Shown: positions 1 to 7,980, counted from the first letter of the stretch. The stretch is 64,000 bases of DNA from Bacillus safensis FO-36b (GCF_000691165.1 NZ_ASJD01000003.1:1-64000), one strand, 5' to 3'. The notes: generated by a model from the sequence alone, not told the origin. Made by a program: numbers and translations.

Positions 1-95
1 AGTTCACAAAGAACAACATTCTTTCTCAAGCATCTCAAGCAATGTTAGCGCAAGCAAACCAGCAGCCACAAAACGTACTTCAATTATTACGTTAA
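1..95 (+). CDS. Flagellin, C-terminal end (partial)
   Basis: Only the last 30 codons are in the window; the reading frame begins at base 3 and stops at 93-95. The peptide ends ILSQASQAMLAQANQQPQ followed by NVLQLLR, the highly conserved C-terminal D0 helix of bacterial flagellins, which packs into the filament core. It is followed directly by a rho-independent terminator. In B. subtilis the main flagellin gene hag lies far from this chromosomal neighbourhood, so this may be an additional flagellin copy, but the start of the gene and its length cannot be seen. Family assignment is confident; whether it is the main hag gene or a paralogue is unknown. Confidence 0.85.
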   Translation, partial: FTKNNILSQASQAMLAQANQQPQNVLQLLR

Positions 96-98
96 TGA

Positions 99-128
99 AA
101 AAGCCCCTTTGAGAGGGGCTTTTTTTAT
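99..128 (+). terminator. Terminator of the flagellin gene
   Basis: Stem AAGCCCC / GGGGCTT around a short loop, followed by a run of T, starting four bases after the flagellin stop codon. Confidence 0.9.
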
Positions 129-129
129 T

Positions 130-1602
130 TCATTCAAATGACAGCAAGTGCTTTAGACGAAAGTCAGGAACCGCTTCATGGAAAAAAGCTCGGTTGCCTT
201 CATCGTTCTTTTGATCCCATTGCTTCCACCATTCACCGGTTTCTCCTGAGGTGTCAGCTTGAATCATGTCGTTCAGCTGTTCTAAGTTGATGATTTCTCT
301 CGGTTCTGTTAAGAAAGAATGCATCCGGTGATACGCTTCAAGTCGTTTGGGCTGTTTTGTCACAATGGCGAATTGTACGTAGCGATTTAAAAATTCCTGT
401 ACGAACGTCAAGTGGGGGATGGTTGCTTCTCCTTTTAACTCGACACCGTCCCACGCCATATCAGCAATCGCACAAAGCCACCAGCCAAGTTCACTCGCTT
501 GCTGCATTTGTTGTAATGTGTCCTTTTCAAAAGACAGCCGCTCATTTTTTTGTGCTAGTTTGAGCATACGGTCAAGTGTTTCTGCTTCGAGGGCTGCCTT
601 TGTCATGCCCTGTCCATGAATGGGATCTAACGTACACAAGGCATCGCCCATCACCAATAATCCACTTGGCCAATCCTGCATGTGTTCATAGTGATGTCTC
701 ACGCAAGAAGGAACTCTAAATCCTTTTGGTTTTGTAAAGGGCGTTAAATGGGTGATGGCTTCTGCTATCGCGGGGTGGGTCAGTGCAGCGGTTTCTGAAT
801 CAAATTGATCAGCATCCGTTGTTGGATAATGTGAACCGCCAGCTGCAGAAAGAAGAACAGCCACTAAATCATGATCTACCCGTTCAAACAGTCCTGTTGG
901 GATTTGCTTGTCTGGCTGGCCAACTACGACCATTGATTGCAGGGGTGGGGCCCCTGATGGTATGTGATAATATCTTGTGCTGTAGCCTAGAAACACATGT
1001 AACTCATCAGTCTTTGGTAAGGTCCATCCAGCGTCTTTCAGCCATTTTGGCAATTTGGACATTCTTCCAGACGTATCGATCACTAAGTCTGCTTTCATTT
1101 TATGAATGCTTCCAGGTTTTACTTGCCGGTCTTTCACAATGAGCCCCATGACCTGATTTGTTCCCTCTTTAAACTGAAGAGAGATGGCTTCATGTTTTTC
1201 TAAAAACTGCACACGTTCCTCTTTTACTATTCTTTGCATCAGCACCCACTCTAGCATTGCACGTCTTGTGACGGCGGTTTCTTCTCTATCAGTGAGCGTT
1301 AATTCGCCATCTTTTGTGATAAATCGAGAGGTTTGATGCATGGTATTAAATCCGCCCATTGCCAGTAACTCTTTTGTATAACCAGGGAATAGACGTTCAA
1401 CGATTTGCTTGCCAAGTGGCAGCATTCTATGTGGATGAAAGGCTTGAGGAGTGCCGAGACGATTCTCAGGAGCGTCTGGCAGTTCATCCTTTTCAATCAT
1501 CAAAACTTGATGATAAAACGTTGATAAAACTTTTGCAGCGAGCATCCCGGTGATACCTCCGCCAATGACGATTGCCCGCTCATATTTCATGGGTTGTGTC
1601 AC
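130..1602 (-). CDS. FAD-dependent oxidoreductase / monooxygenase-like protein
   Basis: About 490 residues. The N-terminus carries a Rossmann dinucleotide motif (VIGGGITGMLAAKVLS) typical of FAD-binding enzymes. A second FAD motif (GLLVMGDALCTLDPIHGQGM) lies in the C-terminal half, the GD motif of the p-hydroxybenzoate hydroxylase/squalene-epoxidase type of monooxygenase. The frame is open upstream to 1665, but a GTG at 1602 sits 8 bases after TTGGAGG, so I place the start there; an ATG at 1590 is the alternative. The substrate cannot be inferred. It is divergent from the chemoreceptor-like gene at 1820, and no operon partner is visible. Confidence 0.75.
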   Translation of the reverse strand: MTQPMKYERAIVIGGGITGMLAAKVLSTFYHQVLMIEKDELPDAPENRLGTPQAFHPHRMLPLGKQIVERLFPGYTKELLAMGGFNTMHQTSRFITKDGELTLTDREETAVTRRAMLEWVLMQRIVKEERVQFLEKHEAISLQFKEGTNQVMGLIVKDRQVKPGSIHKMKADLVIDTSGRMSKLPKWLKDAGWTLPKTDELHVFLGYSTRYYHIPSGAPPLQSMVVVGQPDKQIPTGLFERVDHDLVAVLLSAAGGSHYPTTDADQFDSETAALTHPAIAEAITHLTPFTKPKGFRVPSCVRHHYEHMQDWPSGLLVMGDALCTLDPIHGQGMTKAALEAETLDRMLKLAQKNERLSFEKDTLQQMQQASELGWWLCAIADMAWDGVELKGEATIPHLTFVQEFLNRYVQFAIVTKQPKRLEAYHRMHSFLTEPREIINLEQLNDMIQADTSGETGEWWKQWDQKNDEGNRAFFHEAVPDFRLKHLLSFE

Positions 1603-1738
1603 AACATGCGCCTCCAATGAATATACAAAATGGTTACATGACCATTTCATCATATGTCGATTCATTAATTATAGCAAATTTACGTTTGAATATAGAAAGG
1701 AAAAGTACTTCTTTTTACTCGTAAATAAGAAGAATTTC

Positions 1739-1753
1739 TTCTAATCATTATCA
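1739..1753 (-). promoter_or_regulatory. Possible Fur-type box
   Basis: Read on the minus strand the sequence is TGATAATGATTAGAA, agreeing with the Bacillus 7-1-7 Fur consensus TGATAATNATTATCA at 13 of 15 positions. It lies in the divergent intergenic region between the FAD oxidoreductase and the chemoreceptor-like gene. AT-rich DNA gives such matches by chance, so confidence is low. Confidence 0.3.
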
Positions 1754-1819
1754 TTATTTTAAAAAGTAACTATTAATTTAAGAAGAACGACCGATAAACT
1801 ATATAAGGGGGTAGAGAAA

Positions 1820-2644
1820 TTGGATATACTACAGAGTATTGTGACAGCAGCACCTTATATGATGCAGATTTTAAAAAACGAAGTGACGATGGGTGTCATT
1901 GATCGAGAGAAATTCTTGCTGTATTTGCCATCGAAAGATGTTGATTTTCAAATTCGAGCTGGAGAACTTATTAAGCCAGATGATTTAAATATGAAAAAAG
2001 CGCTCAGAGGTGAGACATCAAGTATGTTTGTGCCTGAATCGGTTTACGGAATACCGTTAAATGCAATGGGTCTGCCAATTTTTGATGAAAATCAACAAGT
2101 TATCGGCGCACTCGCTTTAGGTTTTCCACTTAAAAATCAATTAGAGCTTGAAGCATATATGGAGTCATTAAATGACATCATTCAAAGTATTCAAGAAAAG
2201 GTGCATGTGGTGGCGGCACATTCAGAAGAGCTTTCTGCGACAAGTGAGGAAATGACCTTACAAACGCAGCAAACACTTGAAAGCTCGAAAAAAACATCTG
2301 ATATTACAAAAATGATTAAGGGCATTTCGAAACAAACAAGTTTGCTGGGATTGAATGCGTCAATCGAAGCAGCCAGGGCAGGAAAAGAGGGGGCTGGATT
2401 TAGTGTTGTAGCCAGTGAGGTTCAAAAGCTTTCAAGTGAAACTTCACGTGCAACAGAAAATATTGAAAGTTCACTGCAAGGGATTTCCTCTAATATACAT
2501 ACATTACTTGAGAGTATGGACCATATGAAAGGTTCATCATCAGAGCAGGCTTTACTTGTGACAGAGTTTAGTGAAATTGTGGAACGGCTGACGAGCGTAA
2601 GTAAAGAAATGAAAGAATTCATGCAGCATGTGATGTCAACGTAA
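1820..2644 (+). CDS. Soluble methyl-accepting chemotaxis-like sensory transducer (YfmS-like)
   Basis: 274 residues with no membrane segment. The N-terminal half (about residues 1-120) looks like a small sensory domain. The C-terminal half is an MCP signalling domain with the hairpin-tip signature around GISKQTSLLGLNASIEAA followed by RAGKEGAGFSVVASEVQKL. Domain layout and length resemble B. subtilis YfmS, a soluble transducer. It should couple to CheA/CheW in the cytoplasm. The start is TTG at 1820, preceded by AAGGGGG. It stands alone and is closed by a hairpin terminator. The ligand is unknown. Confidence 0.75.
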   Translation: MDILQSIVTAAPYMMQILKNEVTMGVIDREKFLLYLPSKDVDFQIRAGELIKPDDLNMKKALRGETSSMFVPESVYGIPLNAMGLPIFDENQQVIGALALGFPLKNQLELEAYMESLNDIIQSIQEKVHVVAAHSEELSATSEEMTLQTQQTLESSKKTSDITKMIKGISKQTSLLGLNASIEAARAGKEGAGFSVVASEVQKLSSETSRATENIESSLQGISSNIHTLLESMDHMKGSSSEQALLVTEFSEIVERLTSVSKEMKEFMQHVMST

Positions 2645-2676
2645 AAAACGAATCCAAGAGGGATTCGTTTTTTTTG
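2645..2676 (+). terminator. Terminator, chemoreceptor-like gene
   Basis: Stem ACGAATCC / GGATTCGT with a T-run, immediately after the stop codon at 2644. It probably also serves the convergent gene that ends at 2681. Confidence 0.85.
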
Positions 2677-2680
2677 ATCG

Positions 2681-3052
2681 CTATTTTCTTTTGTTCCGGT
2701 CAAAGCGATAATCGTATGTTTCTCCCTTTACCACATTTAAAAATTCATGCCCAATTTGAACAAGCTGTCCATTTTTCCATTTGATGAGAGGGTCTTTATC
2801 AGGGTATTTCCAGTAAATCGTTTTCTTTCGGTGGGTGAGTTTGTTTTCAATTTCTGCTCTAACTGCGTTCTCCTTTAGTTTCCCTCCGCTATGTCGATAG
2901 GTGTTGATGATATATGTTCCGTCAGGTGATGTCATCGAGCGGATAAAGGTTCCGTGAGATACGCCTTGAAGAGAAAAGCATTTCCAGTAAATGATGCCAG
3001 CGAAGCTAAGGATTAAGATGACAAAGGTGATGGTGGTTTTCTTTTTTAACAT
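2681..3052 (-). CDS. Small membrane-anchored protein, DUF5412-like
   Basis: 123 residues. One hydrophobic N-terminal segment (about residues 7-25) acts as signal or anchor. The extracytoplasmic remainder contains an SPDGTYIINTYRHSGG stretch and a KKTIYWKYPDK motif, which I associate with the DUF5412 family. No function is known for that family. The start ATG at 3052 has GGAGG five bases upstream. It is a single-gene unit convergent with the chemoreceptor-like gene. Confidence 0.55.
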   Translation of the reverse strand: MLKKKTTITFVILILSFAGIIYWKCFSLQGVSHGTFIRSMTSPDGTYIINTYRHSGGKLKENAVRAEIENKLTHRKKTIYWKYPDKDPLIKWKNGQLVQIGHEFLNVVKGETYDYRFDRNKRK

Positions 3053-3294
3053 GAATTCCTCCAGATGTAGATCACAATATTTCTAATTTATGAGAGAGAA
3101 TACAAAAAGATTCATATAGTCCAAAAGTTCTATTCATTTCAATTATCGGTCATTTTTTCTCAAAATTCAACAGATAGCCGAAAAGATAAGGAAAATTTAA
3201 GGATGTATTAAGTCGATAGGTCATGCGAAATCCCTTTACAAAAGAATTTAAGATCAGTAGACTTATGCTCATATAGAGAAATGGGGAAGATGGA

Positions 3295-3918
3295 ATGACG
3301 CAAATCATTGATACATATCAAAGTTATGAAGAGCTTTCCGCTCATGAAAGAGAGGGAATCGACTATCAAATTCTTCACGAGCGGAAAGGAGACCAGCTTT
3401 TGGTTTTGTCCCCTCATGCTGGGGGAATTGAATCCGGCGTGAGTGAGCTCATTCATGAAATCGCAAGTGATGATTCTATGTATTTATTTGAAGGCCTTAA
3501 AGTGAAAGGCAATCATGTGCTTCACATTACAAGCACACGTTTCAATGAGCCGGTCTGCCTTTCTCTAGTGCATGCCCATCATTACACGTTTGCGCTCCAT
3601 GGCTACGGGGAAACGGAGGTGCTTCAAACATTAGTGGGCGGGACAGACAGAGAAAAAGCGGCAGAAACAGTGAAACGTTTAACGCTTAATGGATTCCCCG
3701 CAGTGCTGCTATCTGAATCTGATCGCTATTCTGGAACACATCCTCACAATATTAATAATCAATGTCTGACTGGAAAAAGTGTACAACTTGAAATCAGTCA
3801 GGCGCAAAGAAGAGCATTCTTTCAAGACTTTAGACGGCGCTATCGCCGTGAAACGCAAAATGAGCAATTTTATCGGTACACAAATGTACTCAAGCAAGTA
3901 TTAAATCTTTATGGATAA
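3295..3918 (+). CDS. yjqB: Poly-gamma-glutamate hydrolase family protein
   Basis: 207 residues of the phage-type poly-gamma-glutamate hydrolase family (DUF867; YndL/YjqB/PghP relatives). Members are zinc-dependent carboxypeptidase-fold enzymes that cut the gamma-linked glutamate capsule polymer. Visible signatures are LLVLSPHAGGIESGVSEL near residue 45 (the His and Glu of the metal site) and a later HITSTRFNEP segment. No signal peptide is seen. Position supports yjqB: in B. subtilis yjqB lies beside xkdA at the left edge of prophage PBSX, and here the next gene is the xkdA counterpart. Family assignment is firm; the symbol rests on synteny. Confidence 0.8.
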   Translation: MTQIIDTYQSYEELSAHEREGIDYQILHERKGDQLLVLSPHAGGIESGVSELIHEIASDDSMYLFEGLKVKGNHVLHITSTRFNEPVCLSLVHAHHYTFALHGYGETEVLQTLVGGTDREKAAETVKRLTLNGFPAVLLSESDRYSGTHPHNINNQCLTGKSVQLEISQAQRRAFFQDFRRRYRRETQNEQFYRYTNVLKQVLNLYG

Positions 3919-3944
3919 ACCCTGTCGCCCTATGCAGAAGAGGC

Positions 3945-4493
3945 TTACGTTTGATAAACAGCTTCTTTTTCCGCGACCTTCTCGGCTTTCATTAAATAAG
4001 ATGTAAACTCTTGTTGGAAGCGAATGCCTGCTTTCCGCTGTTCGAACAAGGCCAGCCGCTTTTCAGCGAAAGCCCAGGTGACATGAAATGTTTGCGCAAT
4101 GTGCAAAATGGCTTGCTGCCGAAGGTTTGGAAGCTTCATTTGCATCAGCATAAAGGTCGGCACACAAAAGTGATACATGAATTGTTTAGCCTGAAACTCT
4201 TGCAGTTCTCGAAAGAGTTTGTGCATCTTGAAATGATTGCCTGCATGCTTCAGCACATGACAAAGCTCGTGGGCAAAATCCTGCCATTGTTCCTCTGACG
4301 ATAGAGATCTGTTTAATATAATACTGTAAAGACCTTGATGTTTGATCATCATGCTGCCAGTATCCTCATAGTGGACCCATACATGAAATTCAGAAGCGAT
4401 CCTTTGCATGTCTCTATAAGCAGGACCGCTTATTTGTAATTTGGCATATAACCGCTTAATCTCTTCTTCTAAATGGGTTAAAAAACCAGTCAT
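3945..4493 (-). CDS. xkdA: ImmA/IrrE-type metallopeptidase, XkdA-like
   Basis: 182 residues. The zinc-peptidase motif HELCHVLKH (HExxH) lies near residue 90, with the surrounding fold of ImmA/IrrE proteases that cleave phage or ICE repressors. In B. subtilis xkdA borders PBSX and is read away from the phage genes, as here. ATG at 4493 has GGAGG eight bases upstream. The repressor gene (xre) expected immediately upstream is absent, so the natural substrate may no longer be encoded here. A LexA-like box lies in its upstream region. Family confidence is high; the symbol is by synteny. Confidence 0.8.
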   Translation of the reverse strand: MTGFLTHLEEEIKRLYAKLQISGPAYRDMQRIASEFHVWVHYEDTGSMMIKHQGLYSIILNRSLSSEEQWQDFAHELCHVLKHAGNHFKMHKLFRELQEFQAKQFMYHFCVPTFMLMQMKLPNLRQQAILHIAQTFHVTWAFAEKRLALFEQRKAGIRFQQEFTSYLMKAEKVAEKEAVYQT

Positions 4494-4802
4494 TTAAAAA
4501 CCTCCATGCAAACGTATGTTCTGTTTTTGGCGTAAAAGAAAAGTCCATATAGGACTAAATAGCTAATGAAGCTATTACTTACTTTTAATATCGGCTTATT
4601 TTTAACAATTTTAACATAAAATCAAGGAAAAATGGAATTAATTCCTGTTTTTTTCTTCATTTTTGCGTTTTCATTACTAAAAAGAGTGGATTGAATTCAA
4701 ATTTTACCATAGTCTTATCACTAAAACAAACCCAAGTTGTCTTACGAACGCCACCAATTGATGAGAAAGATCAATTCAATTTAGCAAAAGGGAGTGCAGA
4801 AC
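4494..4802 (+). other. Gene-free junction where PBSX lies in B. subtilis
   Basis: 309 bp between the divergent xkdA and xlyA counterparts. I see no convincing gene. An open stretch at 4691-4891 has no ribosome binding site and runs out of frame into xlyA. The left part holds the LexA-like box at 4509-4522 and a small inverted repeat (AATAGCT / AGCTATT at about 4559-4577); the rest is AT-rich. In B. subtilis the PBSX genes, tens of kilobases, occupy this interval. Confidence 0.7.
4509..4522. promoter_or_regulatory. Candidate LexA (SOS) box upstream of xkdA
   Basis: CAAACGTATGTTCT matches the Bacillus SOS consensus CGAACRNRYGTTYC at 12 of 14 positions, including the AAC and GTT half-sites. It lies 16 bases ahead of the xkdA start codon. 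Promoter elements around it were not resolved. Confidence 0.45.
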
Positions 4803-5702
4803 ATGGTAGAAATTTATCAAGATTTTATTCCAGTTGGAAACGGGAACCGCCCAGGATACGCCATGACACCGATGTATGTGACGGTGCATAACACAGCAAA
4901 CACGTCAAAGGGAGCGGATGCGAAAAGTCATGCGGCATATGTGAAACGCCCAACGACAGCGGAAAGCTGGCACTTTACAGTGGATGATCATGAAATCTTT
5001 CAGCATCTGCCGTTAAATGAAAATGGCTGGCATGCAGGGGACGGACATGGAAATGGGAACAGAAAGTCGATCGGCATTGAAATTTGTGAAAATGAAGATG
5101 GAAATTTCCAGCAAGCGGTCAAACATGCGCAATGGCTCATCCAAAAGCTGCTGAAAGAGCATAATATTCCACTAGCGAATGTGGTCACACATCAGCACTG
5201 GTCTGGAAAAGCATGTCCGCGCCTGCTTCTCGCTACATGGGATGAATTTAAAAAAGGAATTGAAACGGCAGGAGACCCTGAGACGGTCATCACGTATGTC
5301 GTCAAAAGCGGGGATACGTTAACGAGTATTGCCAAAGCTCATGACGTCACAGTTCAAGATCTTCAGAAGTGGAATAACATTAGCGACCCGAATAAGATTC
5401 AAATTGGACAGGTTCTCAAAATTTATCGAAATGATGGAAAAATGATGTATGAGCTGCCAGATGGGATTTTAAAGGTGACTTCGCCTCTAACGAAGGGAGA
5501 GCACGTACGCCTCGTCCAAAAAGCGCTTGCTGCTGTTTATTTTTATCCTGATAAATCGGCTGCAGATAAAGGCATCGATGGTGTTTACGGAGAAAAAACG
5601 GCGAATGCCGTAGCGCGCTTTCAGCTGGTGAACGGTTTGACAAGTGATGGAATATACGGTCCTAAAACGAAGGAGAAGCTGCTTAAACTGTTAAATCAGT
5701 GA
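4803..5702 (+). CDS. xlyA: N-acetylmuramoyl-L-alanine amidase XlyA
   Basis: 299 residues. An amidase_2 (zinc) domain covers roughly residues 1-155, with the metal His in VTVHNTANT, a WHFTVDD segment and HWSGKACP. A LysM domain (YVVKSGDTLTSIAKAHDV) lies at about 165-210 and a peptidoglycan-binding domain at about 225-299. Close to B. subtilis PBSX endolysin XlyA along its whole length. It cleaves the amide between muramic acid and L-alanine of peptidoglycan. ATG 4803 has AAGGGAG eight bases upstream; the frame is open slightly further. Phage holin genes (xhlA/xhlB) normally ahead of it are missing, so its route to the wall is unclear. Confidence 0.92.
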   Translation: MVEIYQDFIPVGNGNRPGYAMTPMYVTVHNTANTSKGADAKSHAAYVKRPTTAESWHFTVDDHEIFQHLPLNENGWHAGDGHGNGNRKSIGIEICENEDGNFQQAVKHAQWLIQKLLKEHNIPLANVVTHQHWSGKACPRLLLATWDEFKKGIETAGDPETVITYVVKSGDTLTSIAKAHDVTVQDLQKWNNISDPNKIQIGQVLKIYRNDGKMMYELPDGILKVTSPLTKGEHVRLVQKALAAVYFYPDKSAADKGIDGVYGEKTANAVARFQLVNGLTSDGIYGPKTKEKLLKLLNQ

Positions 5703-5822
5703 GTGTTTCTGTTTGTATGATTGGATGGCTGTTTCACTCTTTTCAATTAAACGCTTAGTATATGGGGACGGCTGATATTCGGCAAACTGAACATATCTCA
5801 GTTGTTTGATTTTCTTTTTCAT
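5691..5822 (-). CDS. spoIISC: SpoIISC-type antitoxin (43 residues)
   Basis: Short ORF: ATG at 5822 with GAGGTG about seven bases upstream, stop at 5691-5693. The central stretch YQPSPYTKRLIEKSETAI plus the following SYKQKHS runs parallel to SpoIISB's YKVSPHTERIFKKNEQLLDEYKNKK. That marks it as a paralogue of SpoIISB and, by position downstream of spoIISB, the counterpart of B. subtilis SpoIISC, a third component that also neutralises SpoIISA. Its 3' end overlaps the convergent xlyA stop by 12 bases. Similarity to SpoIISB is seen directly; the SpoIISC name is from position. Confidence 0.7.
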   Translation of the reverse strand: MKKKIKQLRYVQFAEYQPSPYTKRLIEKSETAIQSYKQKHSLI

Positions 5823-5885
5823 TTTGGCACCTCAATCGTTGCAGCGTATAGTGTATTGTATGCAAGTCTATGTGAAAATGGAAGC

Positions 5886-5911
5886 AGGACGCGGATTTCG
5901 TTCCGCGTCCT
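5886..5911. other. Hairpin between spoIISB and spoIISC
   Basis: Perfect inverted repeat AGGACGCGGA / TCCGCGTCCT around a five-base loop just downstream of spoIISB. Read on the minus strand there is no convincing U-run after it, so it may be an attenuator or mRNA-stabilising hairpin rather than a full terminator. Confidence 0.6.
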
Positions 5912-5920
5912 TTAGTGTAA

Positions 5921-6091
5921 TCAAGCCTTTTTATTTTTATACTCATCCAGAAGCTGTTCATTCTTTTTAAAAATTCGCTCAGTATGGGGGCTTACCTTAT
6001 AATCGGCCATACTGATATGGCGTTTTTTCTTTAAAATCTTAAAAGGGTTTTTCTTAGGATTGTTGTTATCCCCTTGAAGTGCGTGGTCCAT
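5921..6091 (-). CDS. spoIISB: SpoIISB antitoxin
   Basis: 56 residues starting MDHALQGDNNNPKKNPFKIL and containing SMADYKVSPHTERIFKKNEQ. Same length as B. subtilis SpoIISB and similar through the PFKILKKK and SPHT-RIFK-NE segments that wrap the cytoplasmic domain of SpoIISA. ATG 6091 has AGGAAGG eight bases upstream; another ATG lies at 6097. It overlaps the 3' end of spoIISA, giving translational coupling of toxin and antitoxin. Confidence 0.88.
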   Translation of the reverse strand: MDHALQGDNNNPKKNPFKILKKKRHISMADYKVSPHTERIFKKNEQLLDEYKNKKA

Positions 6092-6836
6092 CTTCATCAC
6101 CTTCCTCTTCGTCAGGCAAGATTAGGTCATAAATTGTTGTAAGTGATGTCATTAATAAATAGTCGAACTCCGTGACAATCTCATCGGAGGTGAGCTTAAT
6201 GACAAAATGAGCATCTGCTACAGAAAATGGGATGAGCACCAAATGACCGAAATCATCGTAATATACTTCCTGCCTGTCAAGCTTCGCCTGAATAAGAGCC
6301 CGCTGGTCAAGTGTCCGAAGCAGGTCGTCTTTTTGTTCCTGCATATCGTATGGACAAAGCACCGCTTGAATATTCATCTTGTCGGCAAAAGAATAAATCA
6401 GCCGCTCAATTCCCTCTATATATGCCTCTACACTTCCATAATATACATGGATCGGTTCATTTTTCAATAGGTATTGGTACGTTTTTAGTTTATTGAGGTA
6501 AGAATGAAGCAGATCGTTATTTTGTTCAAGGAGTTGATGGGTGTCGGTTTCCAGCTCATGATTTCCGAGTTTTTTAATATAGGAGCTAAGAAAGATGAAA
6601 GTATCAGTTAATGCGAAAAATACGGCAATGATCAAGTAGTGCATCCAATCAGTGAAGATAGAAGAGGGGTCATTTGTCCAGTACACAACAGCACCCGCTA
6701 CATAAATCCAATACCACGTTTTACGAATGGCAAACATCTTTTCTTTTACTTTTTGTTCAAAGCGCCAAACCGCAAATACATACACAGCAAGAGCACCTAG
6801 CAATAACCATACAGTCAATTGAAAAAATAATAGCAT
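6066..6836 (-). CDS. spoIISA: SpoIISA membrane toxin
   Basis: 256 residues with three predicted N-terminal transmembrane segments (about residues 3-22, 37-54 and 63-84), then a cytoplasmic GAF-like domain with the conserved stretch LKTYQYLLKNEPIHVYYGS. This is B. subtilis SpoIISA, which damages the membrane and kills cells during sporulation unless bound by SpoIISB. The frame extends to 6851, but ATG 6836 has GGGAGAG at proper distance and matches the known N-terminus. The C-terminal tail (after LILPDEEEGDE) is a few residues longer than in B. subtilis and covers the spoIISB start. Confidence 0.92.
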   Translation of the reverse strand: MLLFFQLTVWLLLGALAVYVFAVWRFEQKVKEKMFAIRKTWYWIYVAGAVVYWTNDPSSIFTDWMHYLIIAVFFALTDTFIFLSSYIKKLGNHELETDTHQLLEQNNDLLHSYLNKLKTYQYLLKNEPIHVYYGSVEAYIEGIERLIYSFADKMNIQAVLCPYDMQEQKDDLLRTLDQRALIQAKLDRQEVYYDDFGHLVLIPFSVADAHFVIKLTSDEIVTEFDYLLMTSLTTIYDLILPDEEEGDEDGPRTSRG

Positions 6837-6954
6837 GTTCTTCTCTCCCATAGACAGATGAATACTTGTTTATTTCTATGGATATGATTGGAAACCCTGC
6901 TTCATGAAAAAATGTCCTGTAGAAGGACGGTTTTAAGTGTGCGGGCAAATAAAA

Positions 6955-6978
6955 AAAGACCTGTCAGACAGGTCTTTG
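6955..6978. terminator. Terminator between pit and spoIISA
   Basis: Stem AAAGACCTG / CAGGTCTTT preceded by an A-run on the plus strand, so a U-run on the minus strand. It follows the pit stop codon on the minus strand. Confidence 0.8.
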
Positions 6979-6981
6979 ATA

Positions 6982-7980
6982 TTAGAGAATCGCATTTAAC
7001 ACAAAGTATATAAGAGCTCCTAGAGTTCCTGAAATCGGTAATGTAATCACCCAAGTGACAAGCATACGTTTTGCTGTACCCCAGTTAACCCCTTTGACTC
7101 TGTGTGCAGAACCTACACCTAGAATAGAAGATGAGATAACGTGAGTCGTACTAACAGGTAAGTGAATAAACGTCGCACCGAAGATAATAGCTGCACCCGT
7201 TAAGTCTGCAGATACTCCGTTTACTGGACGAATTTTCATAATTTTACCGCCGACTGTTTTGATAATCTTCCAGCCGCCGATAGAAGTACCGAGTCCCATT
7301 GCAAGCGCACAAGAGAATTGTACCCAGAAAGGAATGTCGTCTGTTGTATGCAAATTACCTGCAATTAAAGCCATCGTAATAATTCCCATCGCTTTTTGCG
7401 CATCGTTTGTCCCATGGGTATACGATTGCAGTGCAGCCGTTAAAATTTGAACACGTCGGAATTGTTTATTTGTTTTTGCGAGATTGTTGTTTCTAAATAT
7501 AATTTTGATAATGGTATACACGATATATCCCAATACGAAAGCTAGGATAGGTGAAAGCAAAAGTGCTTGAATGATTTTAATGAATCCCGAATAGTTTAAA
7601 GCGCCAAAACCGGCAGAAGCAATAACCGCACCTGCAATTGATCCGATTAATGCATGTGAAGAACTACTCGGAATCCCGTAATACCAAGTAAGCAAGTTCC
7701 ATGTGATGGCGGCAATTAAAGCAGCCAAGATCACAACAGAGCCGTTTTGAAGCGTAAATGGATCTGCGATATCTTTTGTAATGGATTTTGCCACACCTGT
7801 AAATGTCATTGCTCCTAAGAAGTTCATGAACGCTGCCATGATGATCGCATGTCTAGGCTTTAATGCCTTCGTTGAAACTGAAGTCGCAATGGCATTTGCT
7901 GTATCGTGGAACCCGTTAATGAAATCAAAAGCAAGTGCACAAATGACAATAAGTATGGTAAGGATGAGTAATGTGTCCAT
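6982..7980 (-). CDS. pit: Low-affinity inorganic phosphate transporter
   Basis: 332 residues, polytopic, with the two repeated PiT signatures: DFINGFHDTANAIATSVSTK near the N-terminus and a second GTNDAQKAMGI copy in the middle. PiT transporters carry metal-phosphate with protons across the cytoplasmic membrane. The gene lies 15 bases downstream of ykaA and is read with it, a universal pairing of PiT with a PhoU-like partner. Synteny spoIISA-pit-ykaA matches B. subtilis. Confidence 0.93.
   Translation of the reverse strand: MDTLLILTILIVICALAFDFINGFHDTANAIATSVSTKALKPRHAIIMAAFMNFLGAMTFTGVAKSITKDIADPFTLQNGSVVILAALIAAITWNLLTWYYGIPSSSSHALIGSIAGAVIASAGFGALNYSGFIKIIQALLLSPILAFVLGYIVYTIIKIIFRNNNLAKTNKQFRRVQILTAALQSYTHGTNDAQKAMGIITMALIAGNLHTTDDIPFWVQFSCALAMGLGTSIGGWKIIKTVGGKIMKIRPVNGVSADLTGAAIIFGATFIHLPVSTTHVISSSILGVGSAHRVKGVNWGTAKRMLVTWVITLPISGTLGALIYFVLNAIL

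Noticed and set aside
4691..4891. 66-codon open frame running into xlyA, possible phage-gene remnant
   Set aside because: No start signal, most of it overlaps xlyA in another frame, and no similarity to the PBSX holin proteins that I recall.
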